Origin: Dyadobacter sp. CY343
GTDB lineage: Bacteria; Bacteroidota; Bacteroidia; Cytophagales; Spirosomataceae
Reading direction: 5' to 3'
Length of the DNA: 64,000 nt
NCBI RefSeq assembly: GCF_021390335.1
Contig: NZ_JAJUXK010000010.1
Span: 173,742-237,741 of the forward strand
The translations under genes and the position numbers were made by a program. Under the pieces are notes generated by a model. It did no database searches, was not told where the DNA came from, and saw only the letters and a program-made list of their open reading frames with translations. Of the stretch, positions 17,150 through 25,632 are shown piece after piece (the stretch's first letter is position 1; the number at the start of each line of letters is the position of its first letter).

Positions 17150-17791
17150 TCAACACACCGAAAACACCTTAGTCTCCGTAGTAATAAATATCTTCCGATT
17201 CTCCGTCAGATCCATTTGAAAACCACCCGTAAAAACGCCGAAACTCGGCAAAATTGCCTGGTGATTATCTACAACGAAACAGGGCAGTCGAACACTTTGG
17301 CGGCCTTTTCCGTAGGTTGTGAAAACGGGGTGAACGTGTCCGGCGAAGACGAATTTATTCTTAATTGCATCTACTTTCGGGTGATGTGTAAAAACGAAAT
17401 CACCTTCTTCGTAATCATTCAAATGCACCGCAATATCAGCTTCCAAAAACAAACTCACAGGCAAAATATCGTGGTTGCCAATTACGATCAGCATTTCAAT
17501 ATAATGGTGCTGCATTCGCCAGTTGCGGAAAAGCTCCCATTCTGCATTGTATTGACTGTGAAACAGGTCGCCCAGGAAGATAATGCGGGTGGCGCCGGTA
17601 TTTTGAACGAGCTCATTGAGCCGCTTGAAGTTGTTGTCGATCGCATTGGGCGGCAAAGCAATTCCTTCCTTTCTGAAATGCGTTATCTTGCCTAAGTGGA
17701 GGTCTCCGATCAATAATGTCTGCGTTTCCTCCCAGAAAATGGCCTTTTGACTTAATAATAAAAAATGTTCCCCTCTGATTTCAATCTGCAT
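17150..17791 (-). CDS. pdeM: Ligase-associated DNA damage response endonuclease PdeM (metallophosphoesterase)
   Basis: 213 residues. The calcineurin-like motifs are all present in order: LIGDLHLGK, IFLGDLFHS, VIGNHD, FTHHP and FAGHVHP, supplying the residues for a two-metal centre. Characterised bacterial relatives from the same gene cluster are manganese-dependent nucleases acting on single-stranded DNA. The ATG overlaps the end of the Lhr-like helicase gene by 11 bases, so the two are translationally coupled. Together with the ligase and exonuclease at 21.5-24.3 kb it makes up the known four-gene repair set. Confidence 0.9.
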   Translation of the reverse strand: MQIEIRGEHFLLLSQKAIFWEETQTLLIGDLHLGKITHFRKEGIALPPNAIDNNFKRLNELVQNTGATRIIFLGDLFHSQYNAEWELFRNWRMQHHYIEMLIVIGNHDILPVSLFLEADIAVHLNDYEEGDFVFTHHPKVDAIKNKFVFAGHVHPVFTTYGKGRQSVRLPCFVVDNHQAILPSFGVFTGGFQMDLTENRKIFITTETKVFSVC

Positions 17792-20285
17792 TACTATACT
17801 GTTTGATCATTTTCTGGATGCGGTCTTCCAGCTTTTCCGAAGTTAATTGTTCTCTCAATCGATCCACCATAATCGGGAAAGAAAATGGGGTAGGTTTTGG
17901 TGTTTTTTTAACGATAATTTTTTGCGTCGCAATACGGTCGAGCGCCATTCGCATCCGTACTTCTTCGAGTTGATAAGTCAATACTTCCTGATAAGCTTGT
18001 TTTATCAGCAGATTATTATCTTCATACTTGCTCATTACCGTAAATAGCAACGAACTGGAAGCTTGTAATTGTCTTGTTTTAACATTTTTTCCCGGATAAC
18101 CCTGAAACATCAAACCCGAAATCGACGCTATCTCCCTGAATTTCCGCTTCGCCATTTCCGTCGCATTCACGCTCTGGTAAATATCGTCGACAAGATGTTT
18201 GGTTGAAAAAAGGTCGTTTTCTGCCAAAAGCTTCTCAAAATCAACATATTGGTCACTCAGCAGCTCAAAACCATAATCGTTCATCGCGACTGAAAATGTA
18301 ATGGGAGTGAGCTTGCTGATCCGGTAGGCGAGGATAATAGACATACCTTCATGCACGAGCCGACCTTCAAACGGAAATATAAAAACGTGGTAACCTTCAC
18401 GCGTTTCGCATTGCTCGATCAGCAGCTCGTCCGTTTTCGGTATCATCGATCGTTCCGCCTGTAATTCCAGCAGCGGCCGCATTTTTGCAAGTTCTTTTTC
18501 TTTAAATGGATTTTCAATCGCATCCGCCAGTCGCTCGCGGATAAATGTGGATAGTTGGGAGGAAAGGGGCATTCTTCCGCCGGCCCAACGCACCAGAAAA
18601 CCTTTTTTCCCCTCGGCTTTTTTGACAGAAACAGTCATTTCGTGAATTCGCAAAAACTCCACCGTCATTCCCGCAAATGTGAAAACGTCGCCCGGCTTCA
18701 TCCAGGTTACAAAAGATTCTTCGACGGTACCCAGATATTTTCCACTTTGGAGCTTCACTTTAATACCCGTTTCCGAAACGATAGTGCCCATACTTAACCG
18801 GTGGCGCAATGCTACCCGCCGGCTGGTAACTACATAGCGCCCATCGACGCGCTCCACTTTTTTATATTCGTCATAAACCGTAAGTGAAGAGCTGCCGGTA
18901 GTAATATATCCCAAAAGCCACTCCCATTCCTGCCGGTTCAAATATTGATAACCGTAGCTATCTCGGACTTCCGCAAACAATGCAGCTTCCTCAAAACCAT
19001 CCCCAACAGCCAGCGTCATTAACCACTGAGCCAACACATCGAATGCATGCGCAACCGGCGGGCGGTCTTCCAGCATATTTTTGGCAACTCCCTCACGCAA
19101 AGAAACCGCCTCAATCAGTTCCAGGGCATTGGTCGGACAAAAATAGATCTTACTGTCCACGCCCGGCCGGTGGCCGCTCCGACCTGCCCGCTGGATAAAC
19201 CGCGCGATACTTTTCGGACTCCCGACCTGAATAACCGTGTCCACCGGGCGAAAATCCACACCCAAGTCCAAACTGGCTGTACAAATCACAAGCTTCAACC
19301 TTTCATCGTGCAGTGCCTCTTCCACCCAATCGCGTATTTCACGGTCGAGCGAAGCGTGGTGCAATGCCATTATTCCTGCGAATTCGGGGTATTTTTCAAT
19401 GATCGTCCGGTACCAGATTTCAGTACCAGATCGGGTGTTTGTAAATAGCAGCGTAGTACTGCTTTGGTTCACTATTTCCACTACCTGATCCACCAAACGC
19501 GTCCCCATATACCCCGACCACGGTAATGTTTCAACCCGCTCAGGGATAATGCTTTCTACCAGGATTTTCTTGTCCGTATTAGCTTTAATAATTACCGCAT
19601 TTTCCTCCGGAAACCGCATTCCCAGCAATACCTGCTTCGCTTCATTCAGATTGCCAATCGTCGCAGAAATCCCCCAGGTTTGCAGCTGCGGATTCATAGT
19701 CCTGAGCCGGGCCAGCGCAAGTTCGGTTTGCGTGCCGCGTTTACTGCCCATTAATTCATGCCACTCGTCGACTACGACGGTATGCAGATTCTTGAAAAGC
19801 TCTGAGTTGTTTTTTTGCGCAAATAAAATATGCAGACTTTCGGGTGTAATGATTAATGCATCAGGCATTTGCTTCTTCTGGTCGCTCCTGTCTTTTGCAT
19901 TGGTATCACCGGTTCGCATTCCAACACGCCAGGTCAGGTTCATTTCCAATGCAGCCAATTCCATATTGCGGAAAAGGTCTTTCGAAAGTGCACGCAGGGG
20001 TGTGATCCAGAGAACTTGCAAACCTTTTTTAGCCTTCGACTCTTTTGATTTAGTTTTCGGTTCTGTCGGGCTAGCTTTCGGTTCTTTGGTTGGAAGCGAA
20101 TTGATATGCCGGATCAGGATCGGGACCCAGAGTGAATAGGTTTTTCCGCTACCGGTGGGCGCATTTACCAGTCCGCTTTTTCCGTCCAGATACGCAGCAG
20201 CGGCCTCTTTTTGAAAAGTAGCCCATTTCCATCCCTTATTTTTAAACCATTGTTCAGCAATACTATGTCCGCGGGATTTGGTCAA
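17781..20285 (-). CDS. Ligase-associated DNA damage response DEXH box helicase (Lhr-like)
   Basis: 834 residues. The N-terminal RecA-like domain has Walker A APTGSGKTYS, TPLRALSKDL, and the DEWH box VVVDEWHELMG; the second domain has TNTRSGTEIWY, ASLDLGVDFRPVDTVIQVGS and the QRAGRSGHRPG motif VI. A winged-helix and the Lhr core-like C-terminal region follow. The short linker KEPKASPTEPKTKSKESKAK between motifs I and Ia is an unusual lysine/serine-rich insertion. Family members are 3'-5' translocases that work with the ligase, exonuclease and PdeM of the same cluster. It begins the transcript with pdeM; no clear promoter was found upstream. Confidence 0.92.
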   Translation of the reverse strand: MTKSRGHSIAEQWFKNKGWKWATFQKEAAAAYLDGKSGLVNAPTGSGKTYSLWVPILIRHINSLPTKEPKASPTEPKTKSKESKAKKGLQVLWITPLRALSKDLFRNMELAALEMNLTWRVGMRTGDTNAKDRSDQKKQMPDALIITPESLHILFAQKNNSELFKNLHTVVVDEWHELMGSKRGTQTELALARLRTMNPQLQTWGISATIGNLNEAKQVLLGMRFPEENAVIIKANTDKKILVESIIPERVETLPWSGYMGTRLVDQVVEIVNQSSTTLLFTNTRSGTEIWYRTIIEKYPEFAGIMALHHASLDREIRDWVEEALHDERLKLVICTASLDLGVDFRPVDTVIQVGSPKSIARFIQRAGRSGHRPGVDSKIYFCPTNALELIEAVSLREGVAKNMLEDRPPVAHAFDVLAQWLMTLAVGDGFEEAALFAEVRDSYGYQYLNRQEWEWLLGYITTGSSSLTVYDEYKKVERVDGRYVVTSRRVALRHRLSMGTIVSETGIKVKLQSGKYLGTVEESFVTWMKPGDVFTFAGMTVEFLRIHEMTVSVKKAEGKKGFLVRWAGGRMPLSSQLSTFIRERLADAIENPFKEKELAKMRPLLELQAERSMIPKTDELLIEQCETREGYHVFIFPFEGRLVHEGMSIILAYRISKLTPITFSVAMNDYGFELLSDQYVDFEKLLAENDLFSTKHLVDDIYQSVNATEMAKRKFREIASISGLMFQGYPGKNVKTRQLQASSSLLFTVMSKYEDNNLLIKQAYQEVLTYQLEEVRMRMALDRIATQKIIVKKTPKPTPFSFPIMVDRLREQLTSEKLEDRIQKMIKQYSNAD

Positions 20286-20359
20286 GGAGGTTGAAAATTA
20301 AGTTGATTATAATAAACGACAATCTCAAATACTGTACCATGAAAGGAACGGGTTCCGAA

Positions 20360-20391
20360 TTGTTCAATTGAAGTCAAAATAGCTACTTTTG
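20360..20391 (+). promoter_or_regulatory. Probable Bacteroidota-type promoter of the acyltransferase gene
   Basis: TTG at 20360-20362 and TACTTTTG at 20384-20391 match the -33 (TTTG) and -7 (TAnnTTTG) elements with a 21-base spacer, within the usual 19-21 range. Transcription would start near 20398, leaving a leader of about 70 bases before the ATG at 20469. Confidence 0.5.
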
Positions 20392-20468
20392 TTCGAAAGT
20401 TGGGGTGCAAATTTTAAAACTCCTGCCTCAACTGCATCCGGGACACACTAAATTTTCCATTCAAATCC

Positions 20469-21497
20469 ATGCTCAATAGTATTCAGATTCTCCGCGCAAT
20501 TGCCGCATTGTTAGTTGTTTTCGCACACTTTGAATTTATACACCCAGCTGTCGGAGGCTTTGGTGTTGATATATTTTTCATCATCAGCGGGTTTATCATG
20601 GCGTACATTGTCAACAAAAACCCTGACGCATTTCTTTACCGCCGCCTTGTCCGGATTATCCCGATTTACTGGTTTATGACCTTGCTGACACTCGCACTTT
20701 ATGCGGTGAAGCCTAGTTGGTTTAGAAGCTTAATTGTTACTCCGGAGGCGATTATTAAGTCGCTGTTATTCATTCCTTATCGACTTAAAGGAAGCGGCCC
20801 AATTCTTTCTCTTGGCTGGACCTTGGTCTACGAAATGTTCTTTTACGTATCCATAGCTGTGTTTATCGCCATTTTTGGAAATAAAAGAGGAATGAACGCT
20901 TCCCTGATTTTCCTGACACTTTTCGTGGTCGTGTTCAATATTTTCCCGATCCGAAACTACGTGCTGGAATTTTACAGCAATACCATTATTCTCGAATTCG
21001 TGACTGGTAGTTTGCTCTATTATTATTGGAGAAATTTCGGGAATCTCAAATCGCCGCTTGTCGAAGCGATGGGACTTTCACTCGGCGCCGCATCTTTTAT
21101 ATTCCTGGTGTATGCTGATTATTTACAAGATCCGAATCTAACCCGGTTTTTGTTATTTGGAATTCCCGCATTTTTCATCGCGAATGCATTTTTGATTATG
21201 GAAGGGAAAGTAAATCGGCAGAACAAAGTCCATTCTACTGCGATTTTGCTGGGCGACGCGAGTTATGCGATGTATCTGGTGCATCCGTTTGTGATCTACG
21301 CATTCATCAGGTTGGTTTTTGTCAGATTTAAGATGGAAGGTCGTGCATTTGAGCTGGCGCAATTGATTGGTACGATGATTATCGTTTGCATCGTCGCAGT
21401 AATTATTCACAAATGGTTTGAGAAACCCGTTTTGAAAGCATTAAAGTCGGTAATGGACAAAAGGTTTGATTCAAAGAAAATCTCGAAACCTATCTAA
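20469..21497 (+). CDS. Acyltransferase family 3 membrane protein (ExoZ/OafA-like)
   Basis: 342 residues with about ten membrane segments. The N-terminus SIQILRAIAALLVVFAHFEF contains the catalytic-type histidine of the acyltransferase-3 family, followed by GFGVDIFFIISGFIMAYIV and RRLVRIIPIYWFMT, also diagnostic. Such proteins move acyl (often acetyl) groups to sugars of exopolysaccharide or lipopolysaccharide in the inner membrane. The gene runs against the flanking repair genes and separates helicase-pdeM from ligase-exonuclease, with its own promoter-like sequence upstream. The ligase stop lies 16 bases past its stop. A role in DNA repair is not suggested. Confidence 0.88.
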   Translation: MLNSIQILRAIAALLVVFAHFEFIHPAVGGFGVDIFFIISGFIMAYIVNKNPDAFLYRRLVRIIPIYWFMTLLTLALYAVKPSWFRSLIVTPEAIIKSLLFIPYRLKGSGPILSLGWTLVYEMFFYVSIAVFIAIFGNKRGMNASLIFLTLFVVVFNIFPIRNYVLEFYSNTIILEFVTGSLLYYYWRNFGNLKSPLVEAMGLSLGAASFIFLVYADYLQDPNLTRFLLFGIPAFFIANAFLIMEGKVNRQNKVHSTAILLGDASYAMYLVHPFVIYAFIRLVFVRFKMEGRAFELAQLIGTMIIVCIVAVIIHKWFEKPVLKALKSVMDKRFDSKKISKPI

Positions 21498-21513
21498 GTA
21501 GCTATTCTTGAAT

Positions 21514-23112
21514 TTACCGATACATTTCCAAAATCCCTTTCAGGTTTTCCAGCGTATCCGCCTCTTCTGCTTTTTTATCCTGCCTCCACCTCAATATACG
21601 CGGAAACCTCACTGCAATCCCAGACTTATGCCGCGTTGAAGCATTAATCCCTTCAAATCCGATTTCAAAAACCAATTCCGGCTTTACTGTGCGTACCGGA
21701 CCAAACTTTTCGATTACATTTCTTTTGATAAAATAATCCACTTTCCCTATTTCCTGATCAGTCAAGCCTGAGTAAGCTTTTGCGAAAGGGACCAGTTTTC
21801 CATCGTCTCCCCACACAGCGAAAGTATAATCTGTAAACAATTCAGCGCGGCGGCCTGAGCCTTTTTGGGCATAAATTAAAACTGCATCGACACTCAGCGG
21901 ATCTACTTTCCATTTCCACCAATCGCCTTTTTTGCGACCAACCTGGTAAGTACCGGCTTTACGCTTGATCATAAAACCCTCTGCATTCTGCTCGCGGGAA
22001 GTTGAATGCAGATCATGTAAATCCTTCCACTCCTTGAAATCAATTAATGGAGAAAGATAGAAAACTGATTGTCCGGCAACCTGGCTGTGCAATAGTTCGA
22101 GTTCAGCCCGGCGTTGCTCCTGCGTTAACCCCCGAATATCTACGCCATTTGCTTCCAGCATATCGTAACCTAGAAAAGCAATTGGCGCTTCTTCAAGTAC
22201 TTTTTTAGATAAGTTTTTCCTGCCAATCCGCGTCTGCAGCACATTGAAAGGCATTGGTTTTCCTTCCTGATAAGTTACGATTTCACCGTCAAGGACAGTG
22301 CCGTTTGGCAAAATCTCCGCCAGGAAATGCAGCTCAGGGAATTTTTCGGTAGAAAGCTCCTCGCCTCTCGTCCAGATGAAAAGCTCATTATTTCTATGAA
22401 TGATCTGCGAACGAATTCCATCCCATTTCCATTCTGCAAACCAATCGGCAGGCTCACCTAAATCTGATACGTCGCCCTCAATTTGGTAAGCCAAATAGTA
22501 AGGATAAGGTCGGGACGCATTGTCATTTTCACCTTTGTCCAGAATCAGTTTTTTAAAAGTTGTGCTCTGCGGCTCCCATTGGCCCATTACACGGTGGGCG
22601 ATCACATTGGAATCAGTCTCCGTAGCTTCGGCTAATGCTCTTACGACCAAGGTTTGTGAAACTCCAATCCGAAAGCTGCCCATTAAAAGTTTGTTGAAAA
22701 CAAAGGTTTCGTGCTGTGAAAGCTGAGCCCATGCATTGACTATATGTGCATGTTTTTCTTCATCGGTCATCTTCGGCAACTCGCCCAGGTATTCAAACCA
22801 GCCCGTCAGCGACTTGTCCGAACCTGCACTTCCTGTTCTGGGCAAAAGCAAAGAAATCGTCTCCCCCAAGTCTCCTACACTATGATAACTTTCCTGAAAA
22901 AGCCACATCGGTACATTCGCTTCCTGCGCCGCCCATTCTTTCACCATCGTGCGATTTACCTTAAATGAAGGTCGCCGGCCGGTAAAAAGGGTAAGTGCCC
23001 AGAGCTTGTCCTCGTCGGAAGCTTCCAGGAAATATTGTCTGAGCAAATCGACTTTCGCATTTGTTTTGTTCGTGCGGTCGAGGTTCATGAAGAGGTCTGC
23101 GAATTGTTTCAT
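21514..23112 (-). CDS. ATP-dependent DNA ligase of the ligase-associated repair cluster
   Basis: 532 residues. The adenylation motif I is EWKWDGIRSQ, with the nucleotidyl lysine at about 229. Further motifs are TVLDGEIVTY (III), GFMIKRKAGTY (IV) and DWWKWKVDPLSVDAVLIYA (V). A DNA-binding domain fills the first 200 residues and an OB-fold domain the C-terminus (RHKSGIAVRFPRILRWRQDK). This is the LigB-type ligase that family studies pair with a helicase, an MBL exonuclease and PdeM for nick sealing in repair, distinct from the replicative NAD-dependent LigA. Its ATG overlaps the stop of the exonuclease gene by four bases (ATGA). Confidence 0.93.
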   Translation of the reverse strand: MKQFADLFMNLDRTNKTNAKVDLLRQYFLEASDEDKLWALTLFTGRRPSFKVNRTMVKEWAAQEANVPMWLFQESYHSVGDLGETISLLLPRTGSAGSDKSLTGWFEYLGELPKMTDEEKHAHIVNAWAQLSQHETFVFNKLLMGSFRIGVSQTLVVRALAEATETDSNVIAHRVMGQWEPQSTTFKKLILDKGENDNASRPYPYYLAYQIEGDVSDLGEPADWFAEWKWDGIRSQIIHRNNELFIWTRGEELSTEKFPELHFLAEILPNGTVLDGEIVTYQEGKPMPFNVLQTRIGRKNLSKKVLEEAPIAFLGYDMLEANGVDIRGLTQEQRRAELELLHSQVAGQSVFYLSPLIDFKEWKDLHDLHSTSREQNAEGFMIKRKAGTYQVGRKKGDWWKWKVDPLSVDAVLIYAQKGSGRRAELFTDYTFAVWGDDGKLVPFAKAYSGLTDQEIGKVDYFIKRNVIEKFGPVRTVKPELVFEIGFEGINASTRHKSGIAVRFPRILRWRQDKKAEEADTLENLKGILEMYR

Positions 23113-24254
23113 GATTGCAGGCCCCCTTCCCCTGCCCCTAAATCCCCCATGGGGGACTTTGTCGACGCTAGGTCGATTTCGGCGTCTAGTGCGGCTTTGT
23201 GTTGCTCGTAACTTTCACTTGCTACTGCGGCGTCTTGCACTACTTCTTCCTCCTCATTTTCATCTTCGTTTCCGTACATGGTGTTCACTTCTGCGGCCCA
23301 GATGCCGTTTTCATTTAGCCAGCGGGAGTAAATGGCGGTATAACCGTGTGTTACATATACTTTCTCAGCGCCGGTTTCCAAAACTGCTGTATTCAAATCA
23401 GGCCAGTCCACGTGATCACTCAGCACAAAACCCTGATCGACAGCCCGCCGGTTTTTGGCCCCGCGCAGCGCCATCCAGCCTGAACAATATCCCAGAGAAT
23501 AAGGCGCAAATTTTTTGATCCACGTGCTGCTATCCACCGAAGGAGGCGCAACTACTAATGCCCCTTTGAAGAGTTTCTTATCGGTTTCCTTTGTCACTAA
23601 TGTGAGTTTGGGCAAATCAAATCCTGCCTCACGCAGCCTCTCATTTAATGTGAAAATGGCGCCGTGCGCGTAAATAGGTTCTTGCTGCAACTGAATATTC
23701 TTCAAGATCCGCTGCATTTTACCCAAAGAATAACCCATGATCACACTCGCTTTCCCATCAACCCGGTTCTGCGCCCACCAGTTATCGATCTCGGTCATCA
23801 CTTCATGCTGCGGCTGCCATTTGTAAATGGGCAAACCGAAGGTAGATTCAGTGATAAATACATTGCATTTCACTGGTTCAAAAGGGACTGAGAAGTTATC
23901 ATTCTCTAATTTATAATCACCACTTGCCACCCAAACCTCACCCTGATATTCCACCCGAACCTGCGCAGAACCGATAATATGTCCAGCCGGATGCAGTGAG
24001 AATTTCACGCCATTAATCATGAATTTCTGACCGTATTCCATCGTTTGCAAAGAAATATCCTGCCCCAAACGAAGCCGCAGAATGGGCTCGCTGTCCTTGT
24101 GGGAAAGGTAATGCCGGCTCCCCCAGCGCGCATGGTCGCTATGCGCGTGCGTGATGATCGCCCGGTCTACCGGAATCCACGGATCAATGTGAACATCGGC
24201 AACGGAGCAGTATATACTTTTGCCGGTAAATTGAAGTAACGGTTGTGCTGGCAT
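23109..24254 (-). CDS. Ligase-associated DNA damage response exonuclease (MBL fold, Lexo-type)
   Basis: 381 residues. The metallo-beta-lactamase motif HAHSDH is at 36-41, with LHPAGHIIGSAQVRVE and VASGDYKLEN completing the metal site of the beta-CASP/SNM1-like nucleases. VLSDHVDWPDL and VYVTHGYTAIYSRWL are late family blocks. It is the first gene of the exonuclease-ligase unit. The last residues after EEEEVVQDAAVASESYEQHK are acidic and low in complexity, and the final STKSPMGDLGAGEGGLQS is encoded by a palindromic repeat element (see 23121-23160), so the C-terminus is longer than the family core. Confidence 0.92.
   Translation of the reverse strand: MPAQPLLQFTGKSIYCSVADVHIDPWIPVDRAIITHAHSDHARWGSRHYLSHKDSEPILRLRLGQDISLQTMEYGQKFMINGVKFSLHPAGHIIGSAQVRVEYQGEVWVASGDYKLENDNFSVPFEPVKCNVFITESTFGLPIYKWQPQHEVMTEIDNWWAQNRVDGKASVIMGYSLGKMQRILKNIQLQQEPIYAHGAIFTLNERLREAGFDLPKLTLVTKETDKKLFKGALVVAPPSVDSSTWIKKFAPYSLGYCSGWMALRGAKNRRAVDQGFVLSDHVDWPDLNTAVLETGAEKVYVTHGYTAIYSRWLNENGIWAAEVNTMYGNEDENEEEEVVQDAAVASESYEQHKAALDAEIDLASTKSPMGDLGAGEGGLQS
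23121..23160. repeat. REP-like palindrome inside the 3' end of the exonuclease gene
   Basis: The segment has a C-rich part (gcccccttcccctgccccta) followed by the near-perfect palindrome AATCCCCCATGGGGGACTT. C-rich strings followed by such a hairpin are common intergenic repeats in this phylum. Here the element is read through as codons for the last residues of the exonuclease, just upstream of the ligase ATG. Confidence 0.55.
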
Positions 24255-24370
24255 GAACCGGAAATCATGAAAAGTGTGCCAGCTTGATTAATGCTCATTT
24301 ATGCTTGAAATATCCTAAGCTCGATAAAACATGTCACAGGATAATCGGATTTGAATTAGTAAATTGTGTT

Positions 24371-24408
24371 TGTGTAAATTGTCAGATCACTCATAAACAC
24401 TTTACACA
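24371..24408. repeat. Inverted repeat upstream of the Uma2 gene
   Basis: TGTGTAAA (24371-24378) and TTTACACA (24401-24408) form perfect eight-base arms with a 22-base spacer, directly before the first possible start codon of the Uma2 gene. It may be an operator. Confidence 0.3.
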
Positions 24409-24424
24409 CATGGGATTTGCGCTT

Positions 24425-25021
24425 ATGGTCGAACCGAAATATACCATATCTGAATACCTCAAACTGGAAGAGGAAAGCGAGATCCGTCATGAATATTATG
24501 ACGGGGAAGTGTTCGCTATGGCCGGTACGACGCTCATACACAATGAGATCGTCGACAATATTCGTACGCTTTTGAAAGAAGTATTCAAGCCGAAAGGCTG
24601 CAAGACTTTTGCTGAAAGTGTGAAGGTTGAATGCATCAAGAATTTTTCCTATTGCTATCCTGACGCAATGGTAACCTGCTCGGCCGAAGATTTTAAGAGT
24701 ACTTACATAGTGCGTAATCCGAGCATTCTTGTGGAAGTTTTGTCGAACAGCTCTGCCAACTACGACCAGGTATTCAAGCTAAAACTCTACACGCAGATCG
24801 CCTCGCTGCAATATTACCTTCTGGTCACACAATATGAATGCTACGTGCAGTTGTACACGCGCTCCGGCAAGGATGATATTTGGACCTACCAAACTTTTGC
24901 TAATCCAACAGACCAGGTTCCATTTGACGATTTAGGGTTTTCGCTGCCGGTCGCTGCAATATATGAAGGCATTACTTTTTTGCCGGAAGAGGCTGAATCG
25001 ATGCCTTCTGAAGAACGATGA
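24425..25021 (+). CDS. Uma2 family protein (DUF820, PD-(D/E)XK nuclease-like)
   Basis: 198 residues from the ATG at 24425 (MVEPKYTISEYLKLEEESEI); another ATG at 24410 adds five residues. The pattern HEYYDGEVFAMAGTTLIHNE, then YPDAMVTC and PSILVEVLSNSSANYDQVFK, is the restriction-endonuclease-like core of Uma2 proteins, with D in YPDA and E/K in the next block as presumed catalytic residues. Uma2 genes occur in many copies in cyanobacteria and Cytophagales and their role is not settled; a link to mobile elements is often suggested. The downstream DUF5618 gene begins 26 bases after the stop. Confidence 0.85.
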   Translation: MVEPKYTISEYLKLEEESEIRHEYYDGEVFAMAGTTLIHNEIVDNIRTLLKEVFKPKGCKTFAESVKVECIKNFSYCYPDAMVTCSAEDFKSTYIVRNPSILVEVLSNSSANYDQVFKLKLYTQIASLQYYLLVTQYECYVQLYTRSGKDDIWTYQTFANPTDQVPFDDLGFSLPVAAIYEGITFLPEEAESMPSEER

Positions 25022-25046
25022 CTTTGAGGAATTCTATCGGCGGATA

Positions 25047-25499
25047 ATGCGTAACAATTATAATTCTATGTTGACAAAAACACATGAAGAAAGAACAGCA
25101 GCTGAGGAAGCGCAACGCTATTTGGAGAATGCAAGTACCATACTTAGCGAAAAAGCCGGGAAGAGAGATGGACAATATGCGGATATCAAATATGTTAAAA
25201 TGGCTGCCGGCACAGCGTATTCTGCTGCTTTGCTAATCTTAGATGAATATTTGAAACAAAAAGAAGGGATTCATTTCAAAAAGCCGACTAGCATAGAGGA
25301 TTATATGTCGCGGCTAAGAAAGTATGATAAGAAATTGTTGCGGTTGCTGGCAAGTGTTTATGACGAGCTGCATTTGGCAGGTTATTATCACGGTACCAGG
25401 TCTGTGGATACAATCCAGCTTGGTCTTACCAATGTGACTAAGATGCTGAACTACATTGCAAACTCATTCTCGCAATTCCGAAAACCTCTCAATTCATAA
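25047..25499 (+). CDS. DUF5618 family protein
   Basis: 150 residues from the ATG at 25047 (MRNNYNSMLTKTHEERTAAE); an internal ATG at 25068 also fits. The block EEAQRYLENASTILSEKAG, then YADIKYVKMAAGTAYSAALL and ILDEYLKQKEG, matches DUF5618, a helical HEPN-like family seen in Bacteroidota often next to Uma2 genes. No RxxxxH motif of HEPN nucleases is evident. The function is not known. It sits 26 bases after the Uma2 gene, so the two probably form an operon. The stop codon directly touches the first palindromic repeat of the cluster downstream. Confidence 0.7.
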   Translation: MRNNYNSMLTKTHEERTAAEEAQRYLENASTILSEKAGKRDGQYADIKYVKMAAGTAYSAALLILDEYLKQKEGIHFKKPTSIEDYMSRLRKYDKKLLRLLASVYDELHLAGYYHGTRSVDTIQLGLTNVTKMLNYIANSFSQFRKPLNS

Positions 25500-25502
25500 A
25501 AA

Positions 25503-25622
25503 GGAGGCTCCTCGGGAGCCGTGATTTCCGATGTATACACATCTTCTATAAACAGGGGGCTCCTCAGGAGCCACGTTTTCTGGGGATGCACTTTTCTATA
25601 AACAGGAGGCTCCTCTGGAGCT
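25503..25622. repeat. Three single-hairpin palindromic repeats
   Basis: Three copies of GGCTCC-TCN-GGAGCC stand at 25506-25520, 25558-25572 and 25608-25622 (the last ends GGAGCT). The second and third are preceded by CTATAAACAGG. The first begins a few bases after the DUF5618 stop and could work as its terminator. Confidence 0.8.
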
Positions 25623-25632
25623 GCATTGTCAG

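Noticed and set aside
17069..17695. 208-residue plus-strand frame
   Set aside because: It is antisense to pdeM, whose metallophosphoesterase motifs are complete.
24284..24424. Longer N-terminus for the Uma2 protein
   Set aside because: The extra residues (with several cysteines) have no family similarity, and the region contains an inverted repeat; the start at 24425 or 24410 fits the family.
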